Source of the DNA: Sphingobium herbicidovorans
Lineage (GTDB): Bacteria; Pseudomonadota; Alphaproteobacteria; Sphingomonadales; Sphingomonadaceae
NCBI RefSeq assembly: GCF_002080435.1
Contig: NZ_CP020540.1
Location: forward strand, 186,001 to 250,000
Direction: 5' to 3'
DNA: 64,000 bases
Part shown: positions 9,840-19,004 of the stretch, piece after piece
Layout: each line of letters opens with the position of its first letter
How positions within the stretch are numbered: the first letter of the stretch is position 1
The notes under the pieces: generated by a model
The model's input: only the letters and a program-made list of their open reading frames with translations
Database searches by the model: none
Told to the model about the DNA's origin: nothing
Position numbers and translations under genes: made by a program

Positions 9840-11489
9840 CTACTTGCTGGAACGACCAGCGCTTTCCCGGTCCCAGACGGCCCCACTCGCTTCACGCTCG
9901 CGCAACTCTTTCTTTTTGACTTTCTGGGTCGGCGTTCGAGGCAGTTCGTCCAGCACTTCAAGGAAGCGCGGCACCATGAAGTGTGGCATTCGATCGTCAC
10001 ACCATTTGATGATTTCCTCGAACGAGGCGTGCGCCCCCGGCTTGAAGATGATAAATGCCTTCACTTCCTGTTCGCCGCCCATGTCGTTGGCACTCACGCC
10101 GATGACGGCGCTTTCTGCGATCGCCGGGTGCGCATCGAGAACTGCTTCCACCTCGAAGGACGAAATATTCTCGCCGCGTCGACGCAGGGCGTCTTTCATG
10201 CGGTCCACGAAGTAATACCATCCGTCCGCGTCGCGCCGCAGGCCGTCGCCTGTGTGAAACCACAGGTCCCGCCACGTCTCGATCGTCTTTTCGGGCATGT
10301 TCAGATAGCCGTCACACATGATCTGACTCACGCGCGGGCGTATCAGGAGCTCTCCCACCTGCCCTTCCTCCACCGGATCCCCAGTTTCCGGATCGGCCAG
10401 CCGGACTTCGTACCACTGGTCCACCAATACACCCGAAGCGCCCGGCGGGCGCGAAATGCCGGGCGGGGTCATCATAACGAGCGATGTTTCCGTGAGGCCG
10501 AAACCTTCCACGAACTCGGTGACGCCGAACTTTTCCGAGAAGGTCGACGCTAGGTCCGGTAGAAGCGGCGCGGTGTAGATCCGTTTGATCGAGTGCTTGC
10601 GGTCGTTTTCGCTCGGCGGCTGCGAGCAAAGAAACGCGAAGGTGGCACCAATCAAGTTGCAGACCGTCGCACCGCTTCGCACGGCTCGTGGAAGGAATTC
10701 AGAGACGCTGAATTTCGGGTACAGCACGCATTTCGCGCCAACGATGAGCGACGGATAGACGGTAAGGAACTGTGCGTTACCGTGGAACAGCGGAAATCCT
10801 GTCATGTATACATCGTCTGATGTGAGCCGGACAAGCTGTACGCACTGCTCCGCGAAGAAATACAGCTGCGAGTGCGACATCGTAACGCCCTTGGACGGAC
10901 CGGATGTTCCTGACGTGAAGAGGATCGCGGCCGTGTCGGACGGCGCCACGCGAACGCCAAGGTTGCTTGCATCCGCGTCATAGAGTCCGGAAAACGGACT
11001 GACTGAAAATTTGAGACAAGGATCAGGATCAGCGGCTATTTGCGAGGCATCGTCGACGAGAACGCAATGTTCGACGGCTGCAAGCTCATCCTGTATTTCG
11101 GCCAGGCGCGGCGTCAGCGCCGCCGTCGTCACTATCAGCTTCGCGCCACTCAAGTTAATCTGATGCCGAAGAACCTGACCTTTATAGCTGTCCCCGACCG
11201 TAACCTCGGCCGCACCGAGCTTCGCCAATGCCCACCATGAAAGGACATATTCAAGACAATTTGGAAGGAACAACACCACTAGGTCGCCCGCCTTGACGCC
11301 GCGCTTTGCGAAGCCCCGCGCGAGGCGGTTTGCTTCGGCGTTGGCCTTGCTGAAGGAGTAAACCTCGCCGGCATCGGTCCAGCTGATGCAAGGTCTGTCG
11401 GGCATGACCTCAGCCTGGTGCTCGAGGACTCTCGGCAACGTCCAGTTTGCTCGCGGAAAATGCGGGTCGAAATGGGGGAAAGTCAACAT
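9840..11489 (-). CDS. Acyl-CoA ligase (AMP-forming)
   Basis: 549-residue adenylate-forming enzyme of the CaiC/fatty-acyl-CoA ligase type, which activates a carboxylic acid to its CoA thioester using ATP. The P-loop-like motif AAILFTSGTSGPSKGVTMSHSQ lies at about residue 180. EGFGLTET is the A5 motif, WFHTGDGLRRDADGWYYFVDRMKDALRRRGENIS spans A7-A8, and the C-terminal Lys motif is TPTQKVKKKEL. ATG 11489 is preferred, with AGGTGATC four bases upstream, over an in-frame GTG at 11498. It likely supplies CoA esters for the transferase at 4175; the substrate is unknown. No lesions are visible. Confidence 0.9.
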   Translation of the reverse strand: MLTFPHFDPHFPRANWTLPRVLEHQAEVMPDRPCISWTDAGEVYSFSKANAEANRLARGFAKRGVKAGDLVVLFLPNCLEYVLSWWALAKLGAAEVTVGDSYKGQVLRHQINLSGAKLIVTTAALTPRLAEIQDELAAVEHCVLVDDASQIAADPDPCLKFSVSPFSGLYDADASNLGVRVAPSDTAAILFTSGTSGPSKGVTMSHSQLYFFAEQCVQLVRLTSDDVYMTGFPLFHGNAQFLTVYPSLIVGAKCVLYPKFSVSEFLPRAVRSGATVCNLIGATFAFLCSQPPSENDRKHSIKRIYTAPLLPDLASTFSEKFGVTEFVEGFGLTETSLVMMTPPGISRPPGASGVLVDQWYEVRLADPETGDPVEEGQVGELLIRPRVSQIMCDGYLNMPEKTIETWRDLWFHTGDGLRRDADGWYYFVDRMKDALRRRGENISSFEVEAVLDAHPAIAESAVIGVSANDMGGEQEVKAFIIFKPGAHASFEEIIKWCDDRMPHFMVPRFLEVLDELPRTPTQKVKKKELREREASGAVWDRESAGRSSK

Positions 11490-11916
11490 GAAGATCACCT
11501 ATCAGCCATCGAACGTGCTAAATGATTCCGACCTATTTGTAGCGATGTCGGTCTGGGTGTATCGACACGTGTCACGCTCATTGTCCAGTCGTAATTTGGA
11601 ACTTGCATGTTAATGTTCATCCGTAAGCGCCGACGGAATGTTCCGTCGGCGCTTACGTTCATCCGAGCACTCGCGGGCCATTATTGCTGGCCCGGCATAC
11701 GTTGCTTTCCAGCGCCGCCCCTTTGATCAATACCTTGCGACCCTGTACGCTCCGGCCGACTTTCGCGTCGATGCCCTCTGGCAAATCGGCATCGGCGGAA
11801 ACCACTTGCGCCGAGATCCGACACATCATACTCCAGCATTAGAACTAATAGCGTTCTCAGCTGAGACCTCAACACAGTGAGAGGTGCGACCAGCCTCGTG
11901 AGAACAGAGGGACCCG
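11490..11916. other. Divergent intergenic region, ligase / IclR
   Basis: 427 bases without a supported gene. It should contain promoters of the ligase (minus) and IclR copy 2 (plus). Its only striking feature is the 34-bp palindrome with flanking 8-bp repeats listed separately. Confidence 0.5.
11615..11664. repeat. 34-bp perfect palindrome flanked by 8-bp direct repeats
   Basis: GTTCATCC occurs at 11615-11622 and again at 11657-11664. Between them, 11623-11656 is a perfect inverted repeat with arm GTAAGCGCCGACGGAA and its complement, with no loop bases between the arms. The IS66 element at 13043 also begins GTAAGCG at both ends and made an 8-bp duplication. The structure is therefore best read as two IS66-type ends with everything between them deleted. 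As RNA it would also form a strong hairpin. Confidence 0.75.
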
Positions 11917-12702
11917 ATGACTGAATTCGTTCCGATGCCATGGAAAGCAGTGCCACCACCAACCTTAGTCCGTCCCGTTAGCAACGCAATCAACATACTT
12001 CGACTGCTCGCAGAGTCGGGGCAGCCCTCAACAGTGACCGCGATCGCCCGGGAGCTGAACATCAATGCAAGCACGTGCTTCAACATCCTGCGAACGCTTG
12101 CCTTCACCGGCGTGATCGACTTCGATCCCGTTACCCGGAGCTATTGCACAGGTCTGGGGGCGATCGATCTTGCGAACAAGGCGCTGTTGAGGGATTCGGC
12201 CACCACGCTGCTCTCACATCCCCGAGTGCAGCACCTGGCGCTCACCTACGGGGTGACGATGACGGTCTTCAAGCGAATCGGTGCAGACCGTGTCACGGCA
12301 GTATCGGTGATTGAAGGGACTGCCGCCGTACGCATCCATATCCGCTTGGGCCAGCGCTTTCCCCTACTGGTGGGTTCGTCTGGAAGAGTGTGGGCGGCCT
12401 TTGGCGGACTCAGCCAAGCGGATATTGGCCGTCAATGGTCTGCCATGCGATGGCACAACCAGCCGGATCTGGCCGACTACCTTGCGCAGGTCGCTCTGGT
12501 GGCCAAGCGCAAAATAGCGATAGACGATGGCGACCACGTGCCTGGCATGTTCAGTGCATCCGCGCCGGTCTTCCGCTCCGACGGCACCTTGCAATATTCA
12601 TTGTCGGCGGCCTGGGCGCGCGGGCAGCATGACAAGCCGACCACCCGGCTAATTGTAACCGAGCTAAAAAAGATCGCCGCCGAACTGCAGGCTTTCGAGT
12701 AA
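11917..12702 (+). CDS. IclR-family transcriptional regulator (copy 2)
   Basis: 261 residues. The N-terminal winged helix reads AINILRLLAESGQPSTVTAI then LNINASTCFNILRTL. The C-terminal effector domain contains YGVTMTVFKR, VRIHIRLGQRFPLLVGSSG and SAMRWHNQPD. ATG 11917 has GAGGGA five bases upstream. It is paralogous to the regulator at 3156 and divergent from the acyl-CoA ligase, which is the obvious candidate target. Intact. Confidence 0.88.
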   Translation: MTEFVPMPWKAVPPPTLVRPVSNAINILRLLAESGQPSTVTAIARELNINASTCFNILRTLAFTGVIDFDPVTRSYCTGLGAIDLANKALLRDSATTLLSHPRVQHLALTYGVTMTVFKRIGADRVTAVSVIEGTAAVRIHIRLGQRFPLLVGSSGRVWAAFGGLSQADIGRQWSAMRWHNQPDLADYLAQVALVAKRKIAIDDGDHVPGMFSASAPVFRSDGTLQYSLSAAWARGQHDKPTTRLIVTELKKIAAELQAFE

Positions 12703-12944
12703 CTAAGCCGCTCCAGGCTGCCGCCGCCATTCTGCGCCAGGACCGGACCCACCCCGCGCTGAGCCGCTATCCCTATGAATCACCTGGTCCGTGATGAAGT
12801 GGCTGGGCCGCGATGTGGGAAACCCGCCCGAACCTGCAAAATCGAAATGCACGCTTGCTTGCTCAAGGTCGCGGTAACGTTGGAAGGTATCGCTCCAGTG
12901 AGGGCCGCCTTCCGGTGATCGGTTGATATTCGAGATAGCGCCGG

Positions 12945-13042
12945 GACACGGTCTGCGACGTTGCGCAGTGCGCCGGGCTTTCTCGCCAGGGCACGGTCGT
13001 AATGCCAGGGATCATAGATCGTCTGCTCACGGCCGAACCGGC
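12945..13042 (-). pseudogene. IS21 istA remnant, distal piece
   Basis: Reads RFGREQTIYDPWHY, then ARKPGALRN, nearly the same as residues ~340-360 of the IstA at 5831, then diverges near 12950. The proximal piece is at 19005-19160. The IS66 element at 13043-19004 lies between them, with GAACCGGC duplicated at 13035-13042 and 19005-19012. The stretch 12703-12944 just beyond has no feature I can name. Confidence 0.82.
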
Positions 13043-13067
13043 GTAAGCGTGGCCTGAGGACCGCGGT

Positions 13068-13287
13068 TCAGGCGGCTTCGGCGATCGGTCGCTGATCTGG
13101 CCGCCAGTTCCACGGCATGAGTTCGTCCCAGCGGGCAGCAGGCCAGTCGCCAGCGATCTTGGCGATGACGTCGGCAATATAGGCCTGCGGTTCGAGGCCA
13201 TTGAGCTTGGCGGTCTCGATGACGGAATAGACGGCAGCGGCGCGATCGCCGCCTGCCTTTGATCCGGCAAACAGCCAGTTTTTACGG
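13068..13287 (-). pseudogene. IS66 TnpC, C-terminal part
   Basis: Encodes KNWLFAGSKAGGDRAAAVYS and the rest of the IS66 C-terminal domain to WDELMPWNWRP. Joining base 16747 to base 13287 gives CTG-GGC-CGT-AAA-AAC-TGG (LGRKNW) and one 530-residue frame, so the RIT element cut this gene cleanly. Confidence 0.92.
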
Positions 13288-13309
13288 TTATGCATACCTT
13301 TCCATAACC
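13286..13309. repeat. Imperfect palindrome at the ritC-side end of RIT1
   Basis: Arms GGTTATG (13286-13292) and CATAACC (13303-13309) around CATACCTTTC. It lies at the outer edge of the terminal repeat on the ritC side only; nothing comparable is seen at the ritA side. RIT2 has a 20-bp analogue in the same position (28423-28442). Confidence 0.75.
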
Positions 13310-13354
13310 GAAATTATGCGAAGCGCCGGATTATGCGCAGGTGCCAACGGCGGG
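13308..13354 (+). repeat. RIT1 terminal inverted repeat, ritC side
   Basis: 47 bp, starting CCGAAATTATGCGAAGCGCC and containing a second TTATGCG copy. It is perfectly matched on the other strand at 16700-16746. Confidence 0.92.
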
Positions 13355-13396
13355 GCCAGTTGTTGCACTAGACCCGCAGCCATAAACTTCACATAA

Positions 13397-14404
13397 TCAC
13401 AGCGACTGCAGGAAGCTCATCAGATTGTCCGAGGCTCGGAAGCGGCCCGGCGCGGCGGCGCTTGGTTGCAGCTTCATCAGAGCCTGTTCCTTCATCGCGA
13501 GATCGGCTTCGACGTACATATGCGTCGTGGCCGTATCTTCATGACCGAGCCACAGGGCGATGACGGTGATATCGACGCCCGATTGAAGCAGGTGCATCGC
13601 TGTTGTGTGCCGAACCGTATGGGGTGTGATCGGGCGGTCAAGGAGACTTGGATTCTTGCGACCTGCGGTCACAACGGCAAGGTTCAAGCGCTGAGTGAGG
13701 TTCGAGCGGGTCATGCGGCCGCCGCTTCGGTTCGGAAACAGGAAACTATCCCCAGAGGGATCGCCGATCTGGCGGCGCCAGGACCTGATGAGCGCGGCAG
13801 TCAGACGCCAGAGCGGCACGCTGCGTTCTTTGCGGCCCTTGCCACGCAGATGCACGGCGGGCTGACCTTCAAGCACAACGTCCCGGCACCGCATGCCGAT
13901 CATCTCGGAAACGCGGGCGCCCGTGTTGTACATCATGCTGAACAAGGCGCGGTCGCGGTGTCCAGCCCAGCTAAGCCGGTCAGGTGCGTCGAGAATGGCG
14001 CTGATCTCGGGCCGTGACAAAAACCCGACCATTGATCGATCAAATCGCTTGAAGGGGATTGCCAGCGCCCGTTCTATCGTTGCTAGCGACGCAAGGTCGT
14101 GATGCGATGCATATTTAAGGAACGTCCTGATCGCGGCGAGACGTGCGTTGCGGCTTCGAACGCTGTTGCCTCGATCCTTCTCGAGATGGTCGAGAAAGGC
14201 GAGCAACAACGGCGCGTCGAGATCGGGCAACGTGATAGCGCTGGGCGTTCGATGGAGTGCCACGGCCGCGTAGTTGAGGAGCAGGCGCAAGGTATCCCGA
14301 TATGCCGCTACGGTCTGAGCGCTGACCGCGCGCTGCTCACCGAGATGATCCAGAAAGAAGCGCTGGACGAGCGTCGGCAATGTTGGAGGGGTACGGTCAG
14401 TCAT
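13397..14404 (-). CDS. Tyrosine recombinase RitC (RIT1)
   Basis: 335-residue phage-integrase-type recombinase. An N-terminal SAM-like core-binding domain (AQTVAAYRDTLRLLLNY) is followed by the catalytic domain with Arg I in YNTGARVSEMIGM, Lys in GKGRKERSVPLW, HxxR in HTVRHTTAMHLL, His in WLGHEDTATTH and Tyr in HMYVEADL. The start is ATG 14404, overlapping the ritB stop by 8 bases. The third gene of RIT2 (27328) has the same length and closely related motifs. All catalytic residues are present. Confidence 0.92.
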   Translation of the reverse strand: MTDRTPPTLPTLVQRFFLDHLGEQRAVSAQTVAAYRDTLRLLLNYAAVALHRTPSAITLPDLDAPLLLAFLDHLEKDRGNSVRSRNARLAAIRTFLKYASHHDLASLATIERALAIPFKRFDRSMVGFLSRPEISAILDAPDRLSWAGHRDRALFSMMYNTGARVSEMIGMRCRDVVLEGQPAVHLRGKGRKERSVPLWRLTAALIRSWRRQIGDPSGDSFLFPNRSGGRMTRSNLTQRLNLAVVTAGRKNPSLLDRPITPHTVRHTTAMHLLQSGVDITVIALWLGHEDTATTHMYVEADLAMKEQALMKLQPSAAAPGRFRASDNLMSFLQSL

Positions 14405-15353
14405 GAACCGCCTCCCCGAAAGCAAAACTCTCGAAGCGGTTGCCTGCGGTGGCCATCAAATCCGGGATGCCGGTCAAATACCAGTAGGTGTCTGACACCT
14501 TTGCATGACCGACGTAGGTTGAGAGGGCCGCGATCGCATTGTCGATATCGACACCCTCAGCTTGCCACCGTTGAATGCGCCTGCAGATAAATGTGTGCCG
14601 GAGGTCATGGATGCGAACGTTGCGATAGGCACCGCGGGCAACGATGGCGGCTTCGTCGCGCAACTTCTGGAATGTCCAATGTACCGCACGCTTTTTTAGC
14701 GATCGTGATGGGGTCGAGACGAAAAATGGATCCTCAGCCACGCGTGGCAGGAAGCGGTCCCGCATGCCAAGATAGTCGGCGAGCGCAACGGCGACGGTGG
14801 CGTGGAGCGGCACATGCCGCGATTTGCTGAACTTCGTCATCCGGACCGTCAAACATCGACTTCCGAGGTCCACATCGGCGCAGCGCAGCTTGATCGCTTC
14901 GGAAACGCGCAGGCCGGTTGCGGCAATCAGTCCATAAAAGGCTTCGAACGCAGCAGGCCGCAGGCCACCTTCTGGGTCGAGGCGACGTGCCGCTGCAAGC
15001 AACGCCGAGATCTCGTCCTCAGTGTAGATATGGGGCGTGGCCCTGCGCTGGGACCTGCCGAATATCTGGGCCTGCGGGAACTCAGTGGCCGGATCTTCCC
15101 GCAGAAGGTAGGCGGCGAAAGGCCGAAGTATGTCGAGCCGGCGCGCCCACGCTCGCGGTTCACTGCCTCGCGCATGCCCCTTTGCCCACTCAATGGCTAG
15201 GTCCGATGTCAGCGAACCCTGGTGGCCAGAACTATCGAAGAAACTGCCGAAGGATCGAAGCTGGCTGGCGTTCGGCCCATCTCCACGGAAGCCCAGCGAT
15301 GTACGCTCGGCAAGGTAGGCCTCTACCTGCGCTGTCATGGTAATCGACATCAT
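14397..15353 (-). CDS. Tyrosine recombinase RitB (RIT1)
   Basis: 318-residue middle recombinase of the trio. Catalytic motifs: Arg I in AATGLRVSEAIKLRCADVDL, Lys in RMTKFSKSRHVPL, HxxR in IHDLRHTFICRRI, His in YVGHAKVSDT and Tyr in YWYLTG. The ATG at 15353 overlaps the upstream stop (ATGA). It is about 130 residues shorter at the N terminus than RitB of RIT2, so the two elements are not recent copies of one another. Confidence 0.92.
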   Translation of the reverse strand: MMSITMTAQVEAYLAERTSLGFRGDGPNASQLRSFGSFFDSSGHQGSLTSDLAIEWAKGHARGSEPRAWARRLDILRPFAAYLLREDPATEFPQAQIFGRSQRRATPHIYTEDEISALLAAARRLDPEGGLRPAAFEAFYGLIAATGLRVSEAIKLRCADVDLGSRCLTVRMTKFSKSRHVPLHATVAVALADYLGMRDRFLPRVAEDPFFVSTPSRSLKKRAVHWTFQKLRDEAAIVARGAYRNVRIHDLRHTFICRRIQRWQAEGVDIDNAIAALSTYVGHAKVSDTYWYLTGIPDLMATAGNRFESFAFGEAVHD

Positions 15354-16594
15354 GAGGCCCTCCCTGGCCAGGGCATGGCCACGGCCGACAGCCGACGGAG
15401 ATCGATCTTGGTGTAAATCTTCGACGTGTCGAGGCTACGGTGACGCAGGATATCGGCGATGTGCTTCATGGGCGTGCCGTCGCTGAGCAGGCGGCTCGCG
15501 ATGCTGTGACGAAGGATGTGGGGATCAGTCCGATCCAATCCGCATCGTGCGAAAGCCGCGATCACCGCATGCTTGGCGACGCCCGCCCTGATCGGGACGT
15601 CATACGGCGCTACATGGCGAACGAAAATCGCACGGTTACTGGTCTTCGGCCGCTCATGGCGCAAATAGTCTGCGATGGCGTCGCCGGTGGCCACCGGCAA
15701 TGGAAGGCTGTCGGTGAAATGCGTCTTGGTCCTGGCTATACGAATGATCCCGTTGCGCCAATCGACGTCGTCGAGGCGAAGTTTTACGACCTCGGAACAT
15801 CGTAGCCCGAGATCGGTGACGCATCTGACCATTGCGTAAGCGCGCCGCCGTGAGGGCAGATGATCGTCGAATGACGCGAGAACCTCGTCAATCTGGGTTG
15901 GCGACAACACGTCGGGCAACTCCGCCAGGCGCCAATGCGCGGCCCGCGGAATCGCCTGCAAGAGCCGACCGACATCATCGCCCAACATCTTGCGAAACTT
16001 GAAATAACATCCAACTGTGCCGCCAGCGACACGCACGGCGCCACTACTCCAACAACGGCCTTCGCCGATGACAAAGCGCCGGACGACTGCCGGGTCGAGC
16101 TTCTCAGGATCAATCTCGCCATCACCGAACCGCTCAAGGAGCAGCCGGCGAATGATATGGATCCGCTGCCGCCGCGTTGTGTCCGCCAGGCCACCGACAT
16201 CGCGCATGTAGCGATCGAAGGCCGCCAGTTCACCATCGAGCCAGCCCCTCTGTTCGATCGCCGCAATCCGCCTTTGGGCACGAAGCACACGCAGAAGGTG
16301 CCGGATAGCCACGCGCAACTCGTGGTGCACCTTGCGGACCGGGTAAGGGCAATCGCAAGACGGCACATGGGTATCCAGGAACCTCCATTGCGCCGCCTCA
16401 TCGATCAGCGCGATGTCCAAGCCTTCCTCGGTCGTCCACTTCGCGAAATGCGCGACGCAAGCAAAATACACTCGCACTGTGTGCGGATGATATCGGCCCG
16501 CTCGAAGATAAGAGACATACTCCTCCTCCACGGACGAAAAGACACTGTTCGTCAGCCAGCGGCGCGGACCCGGCTGCAATAGATCAGACTTCAT
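15350..16594 (-). CDS. Tyrosine recombinase RitA (RIT1)
   Basis: 414-residue first recombinase of the trio. The N-terminal core-binding region is EEYVSYLRAGRYHPHTVRVYFACVA; the catalytic part has LGLRCSEVVKLRLDDVDW, RTKTHFTDSLPLP, HILRHSIASRLLSDGTPMKHIADILRHRSLDTSKIY. An inserted Cys-containing stretch CDCPYPVR lies at about residue 80. First gene of a three-gene translationally coupled unit. Confidence 0.9.
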   Translation of the reverse strand: MKSDLLQPGPRRWLTNSVFSSVEEEYVSYLRAGRYHPHTVRVYFACVAHFAKWTTEEGLDIALIDEAAQWRFLDTHVPSCDCPYPVRKVHHELRVAIRHLLRVLRAQRRIAAIEQRGWLDGELAAFDRYMRDVGGLADTTRRQRIHIIRRLLLERFGDGEIDPEKLDPAVVRRFVIGEGRCWSSGAVRVAGGTVGCYFKFRKMLGDDVGRLLQAIPRAAHWRLAELPDVLSPTQIDEVLASFDDHLPSRRRAYAMVRCVTDLGLRCSEVVKLRLDDVDWRNGIIRIARTKTHFTDSLPLPVATGDAIADYLRHERPKTSNRAIFVRHVAPYDVPIRAGVAKHAVIAAFARCGLDRTDPHILRHSIASRLLSDGTPMKHIADILRHRSLDTSKIYTKIDLRRLSAVAMPWPGRAS

Positions 16595-16699
16595 AAAACG
16601 CTCCTCTCCAGATGGTGGTCGGAGAGGGGAGCGTATTATGTGCAGCTAAAGTTAGTCATGCTGCAACGTATGCGGCGGAAAATAGCGGACTGGGCACAA

Positions 16700-16746
16700 C
16701 CCGCCGTTGGCACCTGCGCATAATCCGGCGCTTCGCATAATTTCGG
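16700..16746 (-). repeat. RIT1 terminal inverted repeat, ritA side
   Basis: Exact reverse complement of 13308-13354. A subterminal motif near 16637 (ATTATGTGCAGCTAAA) resembles the ritC-side palindrome core of RIT2 (TTATGCGCAGCTAA). Confidence 0.92.
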
Positions 16747-18119
16747 CCCAGGGCCACACACCGCATGGCGCGCTCCGCGACGTTGTTATCGATCTCCAGA
16801 CGGCCATCATCAAGGAAGCGCGTGAGCGCGACCCAGCGCTTGCGGCCATAGGCGATAGCCTTGGCCATCTCGGACTTGGGCGAGAGACGGCGCAACGCAT
16901 CGTCGAGCGTCTGGCGCAGATCATCGATCAATGGCCGGGTGCGGTCCTGCCGGCTTCGTCGTCGGCTATCGGGTTGCTGGCCTCGAACCTCTGCCTCGAT
17001 CTCGTAAAGCTCGCCGATGCGTTCCAGCAGATCAGTGGTGAGCGGCGTCGGCTTGGTGGCGTGGATGTCGAATATCTTCCGCCGGAAATGCGCCCAGCAA
17101 GCAACCTCAGTGACGCGGTTCGTGTCGTAGAGCTTGTCATAGCCGGCATAGCCGTCAGCCTGGAGATAGCCGGTGAAGTTGGCCAGCTGCCGCTGGGGAT
17201 GCGCGCCAGTGCGATCGGTGGTGAACTCATACCAAACCAGCGACGGGGTCGTGGCACCAGAGCCGCGATCATCGACGGCGTAAGCCCAGAGCCTGCCGGT
17301 CGCCGTCTTGCCGCGTCCCGGGTCAAGCATGGGAACCGGCGTATCGTCAGTATGAATCTTCGAGGCGGTCAGGCCGACCTCGCGAATACGGCTAATGATC
17401 GGGTCGAGCAGCACGGATGCCTGTCCCACCCAGCCTGCTAGCGTCGAGCGGTCGATCTCGATGCCCTGCGCAGCCATGATCTCGGCTTGACGGTACAGCG
17501 GCAGATGATGATCGAACTTGGATACGACGACGTGGGCCAGCGTGCCAAAGGTCGCCTTGCCCCGGGCAATCGCCTTTACCGGCGCGGGCGCCTGAACGAT
17601 CTTCTCGCAGGAGCGGCAGCTATACTTGGGCCGGATGGTCCGAATGACACGCCATTGCACCGGCACGGCATCGAGCATCTCATCGCTATCCTGTCCCAAC
17701 GGCCGCAACGTCCCGCCGCAGTCGGGGCAGGTGCAGATGCCTTGCTCAGGCTCGATCCGCTGTTCCTCGCGCGGCAGATGGGCCGGCAGCGCGCGAACAG
17801 GCGCTGACCGATCGCCATCTGCCAGGTCGCCCCGCCGCGCGGCGGCGACGATGGCCTCACCCTCGAGCTCTTCGAGCGCCAGCTCAAGCTGCGCGATCTG
17901 GGTGTCGAGCTTCTCGGACGACTTGCCGAACTGCATCCGCTTGAGGCGCGCGATCTGCACGCGCAGCGTGTCGATCAGGATATCGCGAGCAGAAATATCG
18001 GCGTGGGCGGCCGCCAAAGCAGCTTCGAGCTCGGCGATCCGAGCGTCTTTGTCAGAGGTGGAAAGGCCTGCGTCCGACACCGCGATCCTATAGCGAATCG
18101 GACACTCCAAAGCCAGCAA
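16747..18119 (-). pseudogene. IS66 TnpC transposase, N-terminal part
   Basis: First 457 codons of the IS66 DDE transposase. It begins with a leucine-zipper-like coiled coil (IAELEAALAAAHADISARD, LKRMQFGKSSEKLD), then a zinc-binding CPDCGG motif, and the catalytic core (IHTDDTPVPMLDPG, YLQADGYAGYDKLYD, RFLDDGRLEIDNNVAERAMR). The frame runs into the RIT terminal repeat after ALG. The rest is at 13068-13287. Inactive unless the RIT element excises. Confidence 0.93.
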
Positions 18120-18140
18120 AACTGCCGGAAAATGGGCGTT

Positions 18141-18488
18141 TTATCCCGCGAGCGATGGGGTAAAAGTGCGTTCCGGCCGCCGCCAGTCGATGCCTTCCAA
18201 TAGCATGGAAAGCTGCGCGGCCGTCATCATCACCGACCCGGCCTTAGTCGATGGCCACACGAACCGACCCCGGTCCATCCGCTTGGAGAAAAGGCACATG
18301 CCCTGGCCGTCATACCAGAGCAGCTTCACCAGATCGCCGCGCTTCCCGCGAAAGGCGAACAGCGCACCGGAATGCGGGCTCTGTTCCAGAACTTGCTGCG
18401 TCATCACAGCTAGGCCGTCAAAACCCTTACGCATGTCTGTCGCGCCACAGGCCAGGAATATCCGCGTCGATGGTGGCAGCGGGATCAT
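18141..18488 (-). CDS. tnpB: IS66 accessory protein TnpB
   Basis: 115 residues, IS66 Orf2 family: FLACGATDMRKGFDGLA, ALFAFRGKRGDLVKLLWYDGQGMCLFSKR, MLLEGIDWRRP. It is required together with TnpA and TnpC for IS66 transposition. Its start overlaps the tnpA stop by four bases. Intact. Confidence 0.95.
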   Translation of the reverse strand: MIPLPPSTRIFLACGATDMRKGFDGLAVMTQQVLEQSPHSGALFAFRGKRGDLVKLLWYDGQGMCLFSKRMDRGRFVWPSTKAGSVMMTAAQLSMLLEGIDWRRPERTFTPSLAG

Positions 18489-18868
18489 CGCGTCAGGATA
18501 CCGATAACCCGCGACAGAGCATCAGCATCGACCGTGGCATCCACCGTCACCCTGATGCCCGATGGCAGATCAATCCCGATCGAACTGCTGATAGGCGAGG
18601 AAACCAACGGAGCGGGCAACGCGGGCGGCTCGCTGATCTGCACCTCTGCAAACACGGGCTCGATCGGCTTGCGTACCCCGGTCAGTTCGCCAGACATCGC
18701 CTGACGGCGCCAAGTGTAGATCGAGCCGCTGCCGACGTCATGGCGTTCACAGGCCGCGCGCACGGAACCCTCCGGACCGAATGCATCCCGCAGCACTGCC
18801 AGCTTCTGCTCCACCGTCCAGCGCCGCCGGCCCGACACCCGGCTAATGATCTCTATCCGACTACTCAT
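18485..18868 (-). CDS. tnpA: IS66 protein TnpA (helix-turn-helix)
   Basis: 127 residues from ATG 18868. A helix-turn-helix of the transposase-8 type is visible: RRWTVEQKLAVLRDAFGPEG then VRAACERHDVGSGSIYTWRRQ. Longer in-frame starts exist upstream to 18928, but the MSSRIEI start fits the family better. Confidence 0.9.
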   Translation of the reverse strand: MSSRIEIISRVSGRRRWTVEQKLAVLRDAFGPEGSVRAACERHDVGSGSIYTWRRQAMSGELTGVRKPIEPVFAEVQISEPPALPAPLVSSPISSSIGIDLPSGIRVTVDATVDADALSRVIGILTR

Positions 18869-19004
18869 ACGACTGCTTGTATGAGTGCTTGCTCCATCGC
18901 TCGCTGAATACTCGATCTCGTCCAACACCGGCCACCCCGCTTAAAGAGCGGCAATCATCCCGGCGGATGCGCGGCGTGCAAGGCGGCCGTCAGACCCCGC
19001 TTAC

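Larger units (their letters stand above)
13288..16746 (-). mobile_element. RIT element 1 (recombinase-in-trio)
   Basis: A 3,459-bp unit with three adjacent, overlapping tyrosine recombinase genes and no passenger gene. It has a 47-bp perfect terminal inverted repeat (13308-13354 against 16700-16746). Flanking bases share CGG (13285-13287 and 16744-16746). Deleting exactly 13288-16746 repairs tnpC. RIT elements are a known but little-studied class; how the three recombinases share the work is unclear. Confidence 0.9.
13043..19004 (-). mobile_element. IS66-family element, itself interrupted by a RIT element
   Basis: Terminal repeats are GTAAGCGTGGCCTGAGGACC at the left and, on the opposite strand, GTAAGCGGGGTCTGACGGCC at the right. 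An 8-bp duplication GAACCGGC at 13035-13042 and 19005-19012 is the size expected for IS66. Gene order on the minus strand is tnpA, tnpB, tnpC. Without the 3,459-bp RIT insert it is 2,503 bp, a normal IS66 length. It entered an older istA remnant. Confidence 0.92.

Noticed and set aside
12863..13270. 135-residue minus-strand frame containing YAGSAVSRRSMIPG
   Set aside because: It is the out-of-frame reading of the istA remnant; the same string occurs in the wrong frame of the intact istA.
13286..13309. Reading the RIT1 palindrome as a transcription terminator for ritC
   Set aside because: It lies at the outer edge of the terminal repeat, lacks a T-run, and has a positional analogue in RIT2, so an end-recognition role fits better.
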